Numbered from the stretch's first letter, positions 1 to 6,666 are shown. The stretch is 9,260 nt of DNA from an uncultured Lachnospiraceae bacterium (GCA_902783765.1 CACZSB010000102.1:1-9260); one strand, 5' to 3'. Notes: generated by a model from the sequence alone, not told the origin. Program-made: numbers and translations.

Positions 1-292
1 CCGAAAGGAAAAGAACCGCCGCCTGGAGATCCTTTGTGAATCCCAGGACGGCTTTAAGATAGCGGAGGAGGATCTTAAGCTTAGGGGCCCCGGAGATCTT
101 TTGGGGGTCCGTCAAAGCGGGGATCTGCACTTTGTTCTGGGGGATATTTACCGAGATCAGGCCCTGCTTCACCGGGCCGCTTCGGCTGCGGATGCCCTGC
201 TTCAGCGGGATCCGGCCCTGCAGGAGCCGGCCCATGAGGCCCTCCGGAAAGCCTTGGATGAAAAGGAGCTTTGGAAGGAGAATACATTATGA
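1..292 (+). CDS. recG: ATP-dependent DNA helicase RecG, C-terminal end (5'-truncated by the window)
   Basis: Partial gene; the first complete codon begins at base 2 and the stop is TGA at 290-292, leaving 96 residues. The visible part holds the hallmark stretch GFKIAEEDLKLRGPGDLLG followed by a VRQSG sequence, as found at the end of the helicase core of RecG (a related version is in Mfd). This is the region of the TRG element that couples ATP hydrolysis to movement on DNA. RecG is a cytoplasmic superfamily 2 helicase that remodels stalled replication forks and branched recombination intermediates. The rest is the helical C-terminal tail, ending EKELWKENTL. The stop overlaps the next start by four bases (ATGA at 289-292), so translation with the CvpA gene is probably coupled. 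The family call is secure although only the last part of the protein is present. Confidence 0.93.
   Translation, partial: RKEKNRRLEILCESQDGFKIAEEDLKLRGPGDLLGVRQSGDLHFVLGDIYRDQALLHRAASAADALLQRDPALQEPAHEALRKALDEKELWKENTL
273..280 (+). promoter_or_regulatory. ribosome binding site deciding the cvpA start
   Basis: GGAAGGAG lies inside the end of recG, eight bases before the ATG at 289. It supports 289 as the start, rather than the in-frame TTG at 271, which would place the start codon upstream of this site. Confidence 0.8.
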
Positions 293-1092
293 ATGAAATG
301 CTTTCGGATCTTTGGACTGTGCCGGGCCTGATTATGGATTTACTGATTGTGATTATCCTGATCATCAGTGCCGTCAGCGGCGCCAAAAAGGGCTTTGTTT
401 ATTGTGTGATCTGGTTCGGCGCCATTGTGGCGGCGGTGATGGGGGCCCGTTTTGCGGTGGAACTATTGGAGGAACCCATCAGCACCTATTTCTATGAAAA
501 GGCGGAAGCAAATATACTGGAAACAGTCAAAAATCATACCCCGGACCTGAATGATGTGCCCTGGGACGAGATCGACTTTTCGGGGCCCCGGGAAAAGAAA
601 TTTACGGAAGAGGAATACGAGCTCCTTTTGAATAATAAGGGGATGGCGGATCTGGACCGGATCATGGCCAAGGCGGGCATCGGCCAGGAGAGCCGCCGGG
701 AACGCTTTTATTCCATAGCCCTGTCGGTCCGCAACAGCCGGGATGATGCGGCGGAGGGCCTGTCCCGCTTCACCGCTGAACAGGTAAAAAACGCCATCCA
801 CCTTTTGGTGCGGGTGGTCATTATTGTGGTGGCATTTTTGCTGATTTTGATCCTGATCCGTCTCCTGGCGAAGCTGATCAGCGAGATTCTGGAAAGGATC
901 CCCCTGGTGGGCACCACGGATCAGCTGCTGGGCCTTTTGCTGAATCTATTGGTCAGCGCAGGATTATTGCTGATTTTGTTCTTTTTGTGGCAGCGCCTAT
1001 GGCCCGGCAGCTATGAAAGCATAGAAAACGGCACAGTTTTGCTGAAGCTTATAGGAGAATATAATCCCCTGTCCGGCTTTTTCGGAAATTGA
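289..1092 (+). CDS. CvpA family integral membrane protein with a long hydrophilic insert
   Basis: 267 residues. Four hydrophobic segments are visible, near residues 14-31, 37-57, 172-195 and 212-236. The first pair carries the CvpA-type pattern of an aspartate before helix 1 and a GAKKGF turn after it. The last pair is joined by IPLVGTTDQLLG, matching the conserved proline/glycine/aspartate loop of the family. CvpA proteins sit in the cytoplasmic membrane; E. coli CvpA is needed for colicin V production and envelope homeostasis, but the biochemical role is unknown. Here about 110 charged residues (roughly 60-168) separate the two helix pairs, so the protein is clearly longer than the usual 160-180 residues. 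The start at 289 is set by GGAAGGAG eight bases upstream and overlaps the recG stop. Its TGA directly abuts the psuG stop on the other strand. The family call is good; the function is not known. Confidence 0.82.
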   Translation: MNEMLSDLWTVPGLIMDLLIVIILIISAVSGAKKGFVYCVIWFGAIVAAVMGARFAVELLEEPISTYFYEKAEANILETVKNHTPDLNDVPWDEIDFSGPREKKFTEEEYELLLNNKGMADLDRIMAKAGIGQESRRERFYSIALSVRNSRDDAAEGLSRFTAEQVKNAIHLLVRVVIIVVAFLLILILIRLLAKLISEILERIPLVGTTDQLLGLLLNLLVSAGLLLILFFLWQRLWPGSYESIENGTVLLKLIGEYNPLSGFFGN

Positions 1093-2031
1093 TTATTGAG
1101 GCAGCTTTTCGCCTTCTAGCGCTCCATAGGCCAGGGCAGTCTGGGCGGCCAGCCGGGCATTATTTAACACCAATTGGATATTGGAAGCGAGGCTTTCTCC
1201 CCCTGTAAGCTGTGCCACCCGGGCCAGCAGGAAGGGGGTGGTTTCCTTGCCTTTAACGCCCTGCTGGGTGCATTCCTTTAAAGCCTGTTCGATGGCTCTG
1301 TCGATATCCCCCTTGGGCATGGCATATTCCGCCGGGATGGGATTGGTCACCAGAATCCCCCCGGTCAGTCCCAGGGCCTCATGGGTCTTAAATAACTGGG
1401 CCAGCTCCCGGGGCGAATCCACCCGGTAGTCCACGGAAAAACCGCTTTCCCGGCAATAGAAGGCGGGCAGCTCCTCTGTGCCAAAGCCCAGCACCGGCAC
1501 CCCTTTGGTTTCCAGATATTCCAGGGTCAGGCCCAGATCCAAAATGCTCTTGGCCCCGGCGCAGACCACCATCACCGGGGTCTGGGCCAGCTCCTCCAGG
1601 TCTGCGGAGATATCCATGCTGATTTCTGCGCCTCGGTGAACCCCGCCGATGCCCCCTGTGGCAAAAAAGCGGATGCCCGCCATATGGGCGATCATCATGG
1701 TGGTGGTCACCGTGGTGGCCCCGTCCTGGCCCCGAGCCAGCAGCATGGCCAGATCCCGACGGGAGGCCTTGGCAATATCCCGGCCTTTTTTGCCGAAATA
1801 TTCGATTTCCTCCGGGCTGAGTCCCGCCTTTAAGCGGCCGCCGATAATGGCAATGGTGGCAGGCACGGCACCGGCTTCCCGCACGGCTTCCTCCACCCGC
1901 AGAGCGGTTTCCACATTTTGGGGATAGGGCATGCCGTGGGAGATGATGGTGGATTCCAGGGCCACCACCGGCTTCCCGCTGTTTAACGCTTCCGACACTT
2001 CCCGAGACATATCAAGATATGGTTTTAGCAT
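1093..2031 (-). CDS. psuG: Pseudouridine-5'-phosphate glycosidase
   Basis: 312 residues, full family length. The enzyme reversibly splits pseudouridine 5'-phosphate into uracil and ribose 5-phosphate by breaking a C-C glycosidic bond, the second step of pseudouridine salvage in the cytoplasm. Visible family motifs are ALESTIISHGMPYPQN (22-39), GGRLKAGL (64-71), ATTVTTTMMIAHMAGI (105-120), FFATGGIGGVHRGAE (122-136), CAGAKSILD (157-165) and LVTNPIP later on. Lys161 in CAGAK fits the lysine that forms the imine with the sugar (Lys166 in the E. coli enzyme). Glu26 and Asp144 lie at the same five-residue offset from E. coli Glu31 and Asp149. The ATG at 2031 has a near-perfect AAGGAGGT five bases upstream (2037-2044 on the minus strand). 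The gene stands alone, with no pseudouridine kinase gene beside it. It ends exactly against the cvpA stop, with no terminator visible. Confidence 0.95.
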   Translation of the reverse strand: MLKPYLDMSREVSEALNSGKPVVALESTIISHGMPYPQNVETALRVEEAVREAGAVPATIAIIGGRLKAGLSPEEIEYFGKKGRDIAKASRRDLAMLLARGQDGATTVTTTMMIAHMAGIRFFATGGIGGVHRGAEISMDISADLEELAQTPVMVVCAGAKSILDLGLTLEYLETKGVPVLGFGTEELPAFYCRESGFSVDYRVDSPRELAQLFKTHEALGLTGGILVTNPIPAEYAMPKGDIDRAIEQALKECTQQGVKGKETTPFLLARVAQLTGGESLASNIQLVLNNARLAAQTALAYGALEGEKLPQ

Positions 2032-2058
2032 AATAGACCTCCTTATTTTGCCGGAATC

Positions 2059-2064
2059 ATTATA
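2059..2064 (-). promoter_or_regulatory. candidate -10 element of the psuG promoter
   Basis: On the minus strand this is a perfect TATAAT, 27 bases upstream of the psuG ATG. The -35 position (about 2082-2088) has only a weak match (TAGCAT or AGCATA). A run of ten T on this strand fills much of the spacer. It lies in the same 103-bp gap as the divergent ABC promoter. Confidence 0.5.
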
Positions 2065-2083
2065 TACAAAAAAAAACCCATAT

Positions 2084-2092
2084 GCTATACTC
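2084..2092 (+). promoter_or_regulatory. candidate extended -10 promoter of the ABC exporter operon
   Basis: TGCTATACT fits an extended -10 (TGnTATAAT) with one mismatch. The -35 region is poor, as is common for extended -10 promoters. The start of transcription would be near 2099, giving a leader of about 36 bases before the ATG at 2135. The same nine bases occur before the second MATE gene (5238-5246). Confidence 0.5.
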
Positions 2093-2134
2093 CCTCAAAA
2101 TTAAGTATTCGAAAAACAGAAAGGAAACAATTTC

Positions 2135-3028
2135 ATGGATATGGTTTTGCAAACCCATGGGCTGACCAAAAGGTTTGGGGCACATGCCGCGGTGGATCAG
2201 GTGAATATGACCATCCGCCGCGGGGATATTTACGGTTTTATCGGAAAGAACGGCGCCGGAAAAACCACTCTGATGCGGATGATCCTTTCCCTGGCCCTGC
2301 CCAGCGAAGGCAGCTATGAATTATTCGGACAGGCCCCCAGCCCGGCCCTGCAGGCCCGGATCGGTTCCCTGGTGGAGACCCCCGGCTTTTATAAGAATTG
2401 CAGCGCCCGGGAAAACCTGATCCGCTTTTCCATTTTATATGGAGCAGAGCGGAAGCAGGTGGAGGATATTTTGCAGCTGGTGGGCCTGGAAAAAACCGGC
2501 AATTTAAAAGCCGGCAAATTCTCCCTGGGCATGAAGCAGCGTCTGGGCATTGGAATCGCCCTGCTGAAGGATCCGGAATTTGTGGTGCTGGATGAGCCGG
2601 TGAACGGCCTGGATCCCGCGGGAATATCCCAAATCCGCAACCTGATTATGGAACTGAATCAGAAGCGGGGGGTCACCTTCCTGATCTCCAGCCATTTGCT
2701 GGATGAGCTTTCCAAAATCGCCAGCCACTACGGCATTATCAACAATGGCCGCCTGGTGGAGGAACTGAGCCGCAGCGCCCTGTCGGAAAAGGGAGGCAGC
2801 CGGCTGCGCCTGGTGGTTTCCGATGCGGAAAAGGCCCGGGCCATTCTTCAGCCTTTGATGGAGCCCGGGGAATTGATGATTCAGGACCATGCTTTGATTG
2901 TTCGTCGTTCTGCGGAGGAAAGCGCCCGCCTGAATCGGCTGTTGCTGGAGGGCGGCGTGGACGTGAGCAGCATCCAGCCGGAGCAGGGAGATTTGGAAGC
3001 CTTCTTTATGGAAAGGATTGGTGGCTGA
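2135..3028 (+). CDS. ABC transporter ATP-binding protein, BcrA/lantibiotic-resistance type
   Basis: 297 residues. The nucleotide-binding domain is complete: Walker A GKNGAGKTT (37-45), signature FSLGMKQR (129-136), Walker B FVVLDEP (149-155), D-loop GLDP (158-161) and switch histidine SSH (185-187). The Q-loop position reads LVETPGF (79-85), with glutamate in place of glutamine. That variant is known from LanF/BcrA-type ATPases. The C-terminal 80 residues are an accessory region with no clear motif. With the permease encoded next it should form a membrane exporter that removes a peptide or another envelope-active compound; the substrate cannot be read from the sequence. The ATG at 2135 has AAAGGA nine bases upstream (2120-2125). 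The gene ends one base before the permease ATG, so the two form an operon. No two-component system or other regulator is beside it. Confidence 0.9.
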   Translation: MDMVLQTHGLTKRFGAHAAVDQVNMTIRRGDIYGFIGKNGAGKTTLMRMILSLALPSEGSYELFGQAPSPALQARIGSLVETPGFYKNCSARENLIRFSILYGAERKQVEDILQLVGLEKTGNLKAGKFSLGMKQRLGIGIALLKDPEFVVLDEPVNGLDPAGISQIRNLIMELNQKRGVTFLISSHLLDELSKIASHYGIINNGRLVEELSRSALSEKGGSRLRLVVSDAEKARAILQPLMEPGELMIQDHALIVRRSAEESARLNRLLLEGGVDVSSIQPEQGDLEAFFMERIGG

Positions 3029-3029
3029 T

Positions 3030-3821
3030 ATGGGTCGTTTAATGCAATTTGAGGGAAGAAGACTGCTGAGGCAGACAAGCCTTTATATTTGTTTGGGCAT
3101 TCTCGTTTTGATGGTTTTTGTCAGTGCTTTTTCCACCTATTCCATGGTGAAGCTTATGGGAGAAGATGCATCCACTGCGATTATGCTGGCCTCCGGCCTT
3201 TCCCCCGGGGACTTGATGTGCGGCAAGGGTTATCTGATTTCCGCCGCCGGCAGCAGCAGTCTGCTGATGCTTTTCGGAATTGCCGCCGCTTTGTATTTTT
3301 GTGCGGATTACACAGGGGGAACCCTGAAAAACATCATCGGCCGGGGAAACAGCCGCAGCAGCGTCTTTCTGACGAACCAGGCGTATGTGATGGTAATGGG
3401 CTTGATTTTTGGCGTGATTTGCTGGCTTTCCGGCCTTTTCTTCGGAAGCCTTTTCTGGGGACTGGGAAAAAACTGGGATGTTTCGGCTATTCTTCGGCAG
3501 CTGCTTTTGCAGATGCTGGTTATGTGGGCTTTTGGCGCCTTTTACAGCTTCTGGTCCGTGCTGGTAAGAAAAACCGGCTGGGCGGTGGCCTTATGCATCC
3601 TGACGCCGGGGCTGATTTCCACCATGGCGGCCCTGCTGGATATTTTCACCACGAAAAAGGATTTCCTGGTTTCCAATTACTGGCTTACCAGCTGTCTGAC
3701 CTACGCCAGCACCCCCGGCGCGGGGGCGGAAGATGTGAGCCGCAGCATCCTGGTGGCCCTGGCCTGGTTCATTCTCTTTTGTTTAGGGGGATGGCTCATC
3801 AGCCGGCGGCAGGACGTTTAG
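3030..3821 (+). CDS. ABC-2 type transporter permease, partner of the preceding ATPase
   Basis: 263 residues with about six hydrophobic segments, near 17-37, 72-92, 115-140, 155-178, 182-205 and 235-258. The DYTGGTLKNIIGRGNSR stretch after the second span matches the conserved cytoplasmic loop of BcrB/LanE-like ABC-2 permeases. It should be the membrane half of the exporter, probably two copies with two ATPase copies. The ATG at 3030 lies one base after the ATPase stop. In-frame TTG (3018) and GTG (3021) start codons also exist, but they would overlap the ATPase gene and sit against the AAAGGA at 3012-3017 with no proper spacing. The SD for 3030 is loose (12 bases), so coupled translation is likely. 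The last 23 bases overlap the 3' end of the convergent MATE gene. Confidence 0.82.
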   Translation: MGRLMQFEGRRLLRQTSLYICLGILVLMVFVSAFSTYSMVKLMGEDASTAIMLASGLSPGDLMCGKGYLISAAGSSSLLMLFGIAAALYFCADYTGGTLKNIIGRGNSRSSVFLTNQAYVMVMGLIFGVICWLSGLFFGSLFWGLGKNWDVSAILRQLLLQMLVMWAFGAFYSFWSVLVRKTGWAVALCILTPGLISTMAALLDIFTTKKDFLVSNYWLTSCLTYASTPGAGAEDVSRSILVALAWFILFCLGGWLISRRQDV

Positions 3822-5175
3822 ATCCCATCCATCGGCCGGATAGATAATAAATCCCGCCGATTACCATGGGGATGAAGCCCGCCAGGGCATCCCCCATCCA
3901 AAAACCACGGCAGCCCATGGAAAGGCCAAAGCCCATAAAGTAGGCCAGGCCAATCCGGGCTGCCACGCCGTCTATAATGGCGATGGCCAGATTCAGGAGG
4001 GGTTTCCCCGAGCCGTTAATCAGTGCGAAGGCAGCGCTGCGGGTGGCGGCGCCGAAAAAGTTTAATATGATGGGCAGGGTCAGGATGCCTGCCAGCGCCA
4101 GCACCGGCGCGTCCTTGGTGAACAGGGAATACACGAAATCCGGGGCCAGCAGCATGATGCCGGTAAACAATAGGGCGAAGGCCATGCCAAAGGCCAGCAC
4201 CGCCCCTAAAATCTGCCGGACCCGGCCATAGGCCTGGGCCCCCAGATTCTGCCCCACCATGGTACTGCCGGCGGTGGTAAAGGACATGGAAATAATGGCG
4301 CACATGGCGTTGATTTTATTAAAGACCCCTGCCAGGGCGGAATAATCCACCCCGGACAGATTGATCCAGGCCAGGAGTACGATTTTGGAAAAACTCACCG
4401 CCGCCGCCTGGATGGCCATGGGAACCCCCAGCCCCACCAGCCGCACAAATACCGGCCATTCAATGCGAAAACTGGCCCGTTTGAAGTCAAAGCCGAAGCT
4501 TTCTTTCCGGCCATATAAATAAATCAGTGCGCTGATAAAGCTCACTCCCTGGCCGATCACTGTGGCCAGGGCGGCACCGAACACCTCCATTTTCAGGTAT
4601 TTCACAAACAGCACATCCAAAATCATATTTAGAATGGCGGCCACCCCTATAAACACAAAGGGGCGCTTGGAATCTCCCATGCCCCGGAGGATGGCGCTCA
4701 CCACGTTGTAACCGTAGATAAAGGGCAGACCCACGGCGCAGGTTAAGGTGTAATCCAGGCTGAATTGCCAGGACTGGGCCGGGGTGTTGAGCCAACGAAG
4801 AATATCAAAACGCAGGGCAAAACAAGCCAGGGCGATCAGTACCGAGGCGCCTGCCAGAAACGTGAACATGGCGCCGATGGTTTTTTTGACCTCATCCCGA
4901 CGGCCGGCTCCCACCGCCCGGGCGATGATTACCTGCCCTGCGGAGGAGAAACCCATGGCCACAAAAGTGAGAAGGTGCAGGATATCGCCGCCGATGGAAA
5001 CGGCGCTCATACCGGCCCGGCCGATATTCTGGCCCACCACTACCAGGTCTACTATATTATAGATGGCCTGGAGGGCATTGGATAAAAAGAGGGGCAGGGC
5101 GAAGCGCAGAAGCAGCGGCAGCACCGGCTCCCGGGTTAAATCTCTGATCATGCTGGGGGATTTTTGTTCACTCAT
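3799..5175 (-). CDS. MATE family efflux transporter 1 (MepA/DinF-like)
   Basis: 458 residues, the normal size for a twelve-helix MATE antiporter that uses a Na+ or H+ gradient to export drugs or metabolites across the cytoplasmic membrane. The protein is almost wholly hydrophobic, in two homologous halves. Family landmarks are PLFLSNALQAIYNIVDLVVVGQ (29-50; helix 1 and the start of helix 2), ILRGMGDSKRPF before helix 5, and the mid-protein FNKINAMCAIISMSFTTAGSTMVGQNLGA that opens the second half. The ATG at 5175 has no SD upstream; instead an extended -10 ends nine bases before it, so the mRNA would have a leader of 0-3 bases. A second ATG (5151, residue 9) also lacks an SD, so the exact start is uncertain. 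Its stop lies inside the convergent ABC permease gene. It is divergent from a second MATE gene. The substrate is unknown. Confidence 0.93.
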   Translation of the reverse strand: MSEQKSPSMIRDLTREPVLPLLLRFALPLFLSNALQAIYNIVDLVVVGQNIGRAGMSAVSIGGDILHLLTFVAMGFSSAGQVIIARAVGAGRRDEVKKTIGAMFTFLAGASVLIALACFALRFDILRWLNTPAQSWQFSLDYTLTCAVGLPFIYGYNVVSAILRGMGDSKRPFVFIGVAAILNMILDVLFVKYLKMEVFGAALATVIGQGVSFISALIYLYGRKESFGFDFKRASFRIEWPVFVRLVGLGVPMAIQAAAVSFSKIVLLAWINLSGVDYSALAGVFNKINAMCAIISMSFTTAGSTMVGQNLGAQAYGRVRQILGAVLAFGMAFALLFTGIMLLAPDFVYSLFTKDAPVLALAGILTLPIILNFFGAATRSAAFALINGSGKPLLNLAIAIIDGVAARIGLAYFMGFGLSMGCRGFWMGDALAGFIPMVIGGIYYLSGRWMGSKRPAAG

Positions 5176-5184
5176 AACGGGGGA

Positions 5185-5212
5185 ATTATATCATTCCCGC
5201 CGGGAAATGCAA
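5185..5212 (-). promoter_or_regulatory. promoter of MATE gene 1 (extended -10)
   Basis: On the minus strand TGATATAAT (5193-5185) is a perfect extended -10. TTGCAT (5212-5207) lies 16 bases further upstream as a half-matching -35. Transcription should start near 5178, only about three bases from the ATG at 5175. The 16-base spacer contains a perfect 13-bp palindrome. Confidence 0.65.
5194..5206. promoter_or_regulatory. operator-like palindrome A in the MATE/MATE gap
   Basis: TTCCCG-C-CGGGAA is a perfect inverted repeat (six-base arms, one-base centre). It lies between the -10 and -35 of the MATE 1 promoter, the usual place for an operator. No regulator gene is adjacent in the window, so the binding protein is unknown. 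Confidence 0.45.
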
Positions 5213-5221
5213 GGCCCTTGC
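5209..5221. promoter_or_regulatory. operator-like palindrome B in the MATE/MATE gap
   Basis: GCAAGG-C-CCTTGC is a perfect inverted repeat centred 15 bp from palindrome A. Its two outer arms contribute the TTGC of the -35 elements of both divergent promoters, so a protein bound here could control both MATE genes. The role is inferred from position only. Confidence 0.45.
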
Positions 5222-5246
5222 CAAGTTGTTCATCCCGTGCTATACT
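5219..5246 (+). promoter_or_regulatory. promoter of MATE gene 2
   Basis: TTGCCA (5219-5224) and TATACT (5241-5246) are separated by 16 bases, and a TG one base before the -10 makes it an extended -10. Transcription should start near 5253, giving a leader of about 18 bases that still contains the SD at 5256-5263. The promoter covers the in-frame TTG at 5226, which rules that TTG out as a start. Confidence 0.7.
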
Positions 5247-5255
5247 GACTGGCCG

Positions 5256-5263
5256 GAAGAGGA
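5256..5263 (+). promoter_or_regulatory. ribosome binding site deciding the MATE 2 start
   Basis: GAAGAGGA lies seven bases before the ATG at 5271. It selects that ATG over the upstream TTG at 5226, which lies in the promoter. Confidence 0.7.
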
Positions 5264-5270
5264 TATCCCC

Positions 5271-6665
5271 ATGAGACTCAAGGAAAAATACATCGGAGAC
5301 AGGCAATTTTACCACCGTTTATTTACGGTGATGCTTCCTATTATCGTCCAGAATGCCATTACAAACTTTGTCAGCATGCTGGACAATGTGATGGTGGGCC
5401 GACTGGGCACCCTGGAAATGAGCGGGGTCTCCGTGGCCAATCTGCTGGTATTTGTATACAATCTGAGCATTTTCGGAGCCGTATCCGGCGCCGGGATTTT
5501 CACCGCCCAGTTTTACGGCAAGGGTGATGAAGAGGGGATTCGCCACACCTTCCGCTTTAAAATCATGGTGGCCACGCTGATCACCGTGCTGGCAGCGCTG
5601 CTGGTCATTACCGTGGGCGATGATTTGATTTCCCTGTATCTGAAAGGCAAGGGGAATCCGGCGGATGCGGCCCGGATTCTGTCACTGGCCCGTGCCTATC
5701 TGAATGTGATTCTTCTCGGTCTGATTCCCAATGCCCTGACCCAGGCCTTTTCCAGCACCCTGCGGGAAACGGATAAGGGCGTGCCCCCCATGGTGGCAGG
5801 CCTGGTGGCTGTGGCGGTGAATCTGATCCTGAATTATATATTGATTTTCGGTCACTTCGGCGCTCCCCGGCTGGGGGTGGTGGGGGCGGCTCTGGCCACC
5901 GCCATTTCCCGCTTTGTGGAGATGGGGATCGTCATGATCTGGACCCTGCGTCATTCGGAGCAGAATCCCTTTATACGAGGGGCTTTACGCAGTCTGAGGG
6001 TGCCCGGAGAGCTGGTGCGGCGCATCACTGCCAAGGGGCTGCCTTTAATGGCCAATGAGACCCTTTGGGCGGCGGGCATCGCCTTTTTGGAGCAGCGCTA
6101 TTCCACCCGGGGCCTGGATGTGGTGGCTGCCTGTAATATTTCCAACACCTTCTTTAACGTGATGGCGGTGGCCTTTATAGCCACCGGCAGCGCCGTGGGG
6201 ATTATTATGGGGCAGCAGCTGGGAGCAGGCAAAATCGAAGAGGCCCGGGCCGACGCCCCTAAAATGATTGCCTTTTCCTTTATGCTGGGGGTGTTGGTGG
6301 GGGTACTGTATGTGGGCACCGCCTTTGTGGCCCCCCGGCTGTATAATACCGAACCCGGGGTTCGGGTGATTGCCACCCGGCTCATGCTGGTGACGGCCCT
6401 TTTCATGCCGGTGGATGCCACCTTAAACGGCAGTTATTTTATGGTGCGTTCTGGAGGCCGGACCCTTATCACCATGTTTACGGATTGCGGCCTTTTGTGG
6501 CTGGTCCAGTGTTTGGGGGCCTATCTTCTCAGCCGCTATACGGATATTGGCATCATAGCCCTCTTTACTCTGGTGGAAGCGGGGATGCTGGTAAAGGTGG
6601 CGGTAAGCCTGTGGATTATAGCCAAGGGAAGCTGGGCCCGCTCCATTGTGGCGGAAAATGCCTGA
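5271..6665 (+). CDS. MATE family efflux transporter 2 (NorM-like)
   Basis: 464 residues, full length for a twelve-helix MATE antiporter of the cytoplasmic membrane. Landmarks are MLPIIVQNAITNFVSMLDNVMVG at residues 20-42 (helix 1 and the start of helix 2), SGAGIFTAQFYGKGD after helix 2, SSTLRETDKGVPPM before helix 5, and NTFFNVMAVAFIATGSAVGIIMGQQLGAGKIEEA opening the second half. It belongs to a different subgroup from the MATE encoded divergently at 3799-5175: the helix 1-2 region and the loops differ, so this is not a recent duplication. The start is set by GAAGAGGA seven bases upstream; an upstream in-frame TTG falls in the promoter. The substrate is unknown. Sharing one control region with the other MATE suggests a joint response to a toxic compound, which is inference. 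Confidence 0.93.
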   Translation: MRLKEKYIGDRQFYHRLFTVMLPIIVQNAITNFVSMLDNVMVGRLGTLEMSGVSVANLLVFVYNLSIFGAVSGAGIFTAQFYGKGDEEGIRHTFRFKIMVATLITVLAALLVITVGDDLISLYLKGKGNPADAARILSLARAYLNVILLGLIPNALTQAFSSTLRETDKGVPPMVAGLVAVAVNLILNYILIFGHFGAPRLGVVGAALATAISRFVEMGIVMIWTLRHSEQNPFIRGALRSLRVPGELVRRITAKGLPLMANETLWAAGIAFLEQRYSTRGLDVVAACNISNTFFNVMAVAFIATGSAVGIIMGQQLGAGKIEEARADAPKMIAFSFMLGVLVGVLYVGTAFVAPRLYNTEPGVRVIATRLMLVTALFMPVDATLNGSYFMVRSGGRTLITMFTDCGLLWLVQCLGAYLLSRYTDIGIIALFTLVEAGMLVKVAVSLWIIAKGSWARSIVAENA

Positions 6666-6666
6666 T

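Noticed and set aside
3018..3029. TTG/GTG starts for the ABC permease
   Set aside because: They would overlap the ATPase gene and lie directly against the AAAGGA site; the ATG at 3030 fits coupled translation better.
3089..3847. 252-codon open frame inside the ABC permease gene
   Set aside because: It is a plus-strand shadow of the permease with a protein rich in Gly, His, Pro and Arg, no SD support and no recognisable domain.
5226..5270. Upstream TTG start for MATE 2
   Set aside because: The TTG falls inside the promoter, upstream of the predicted transcription start; the ATG at 5271 has an SD.
3799..6665. The two MATE genes as a recent inverted duplication
   Set aside because: The proteins differ throughout, including the helix 1-2 region and the mid-protein motifs, so they belong to different MATE subgroups.
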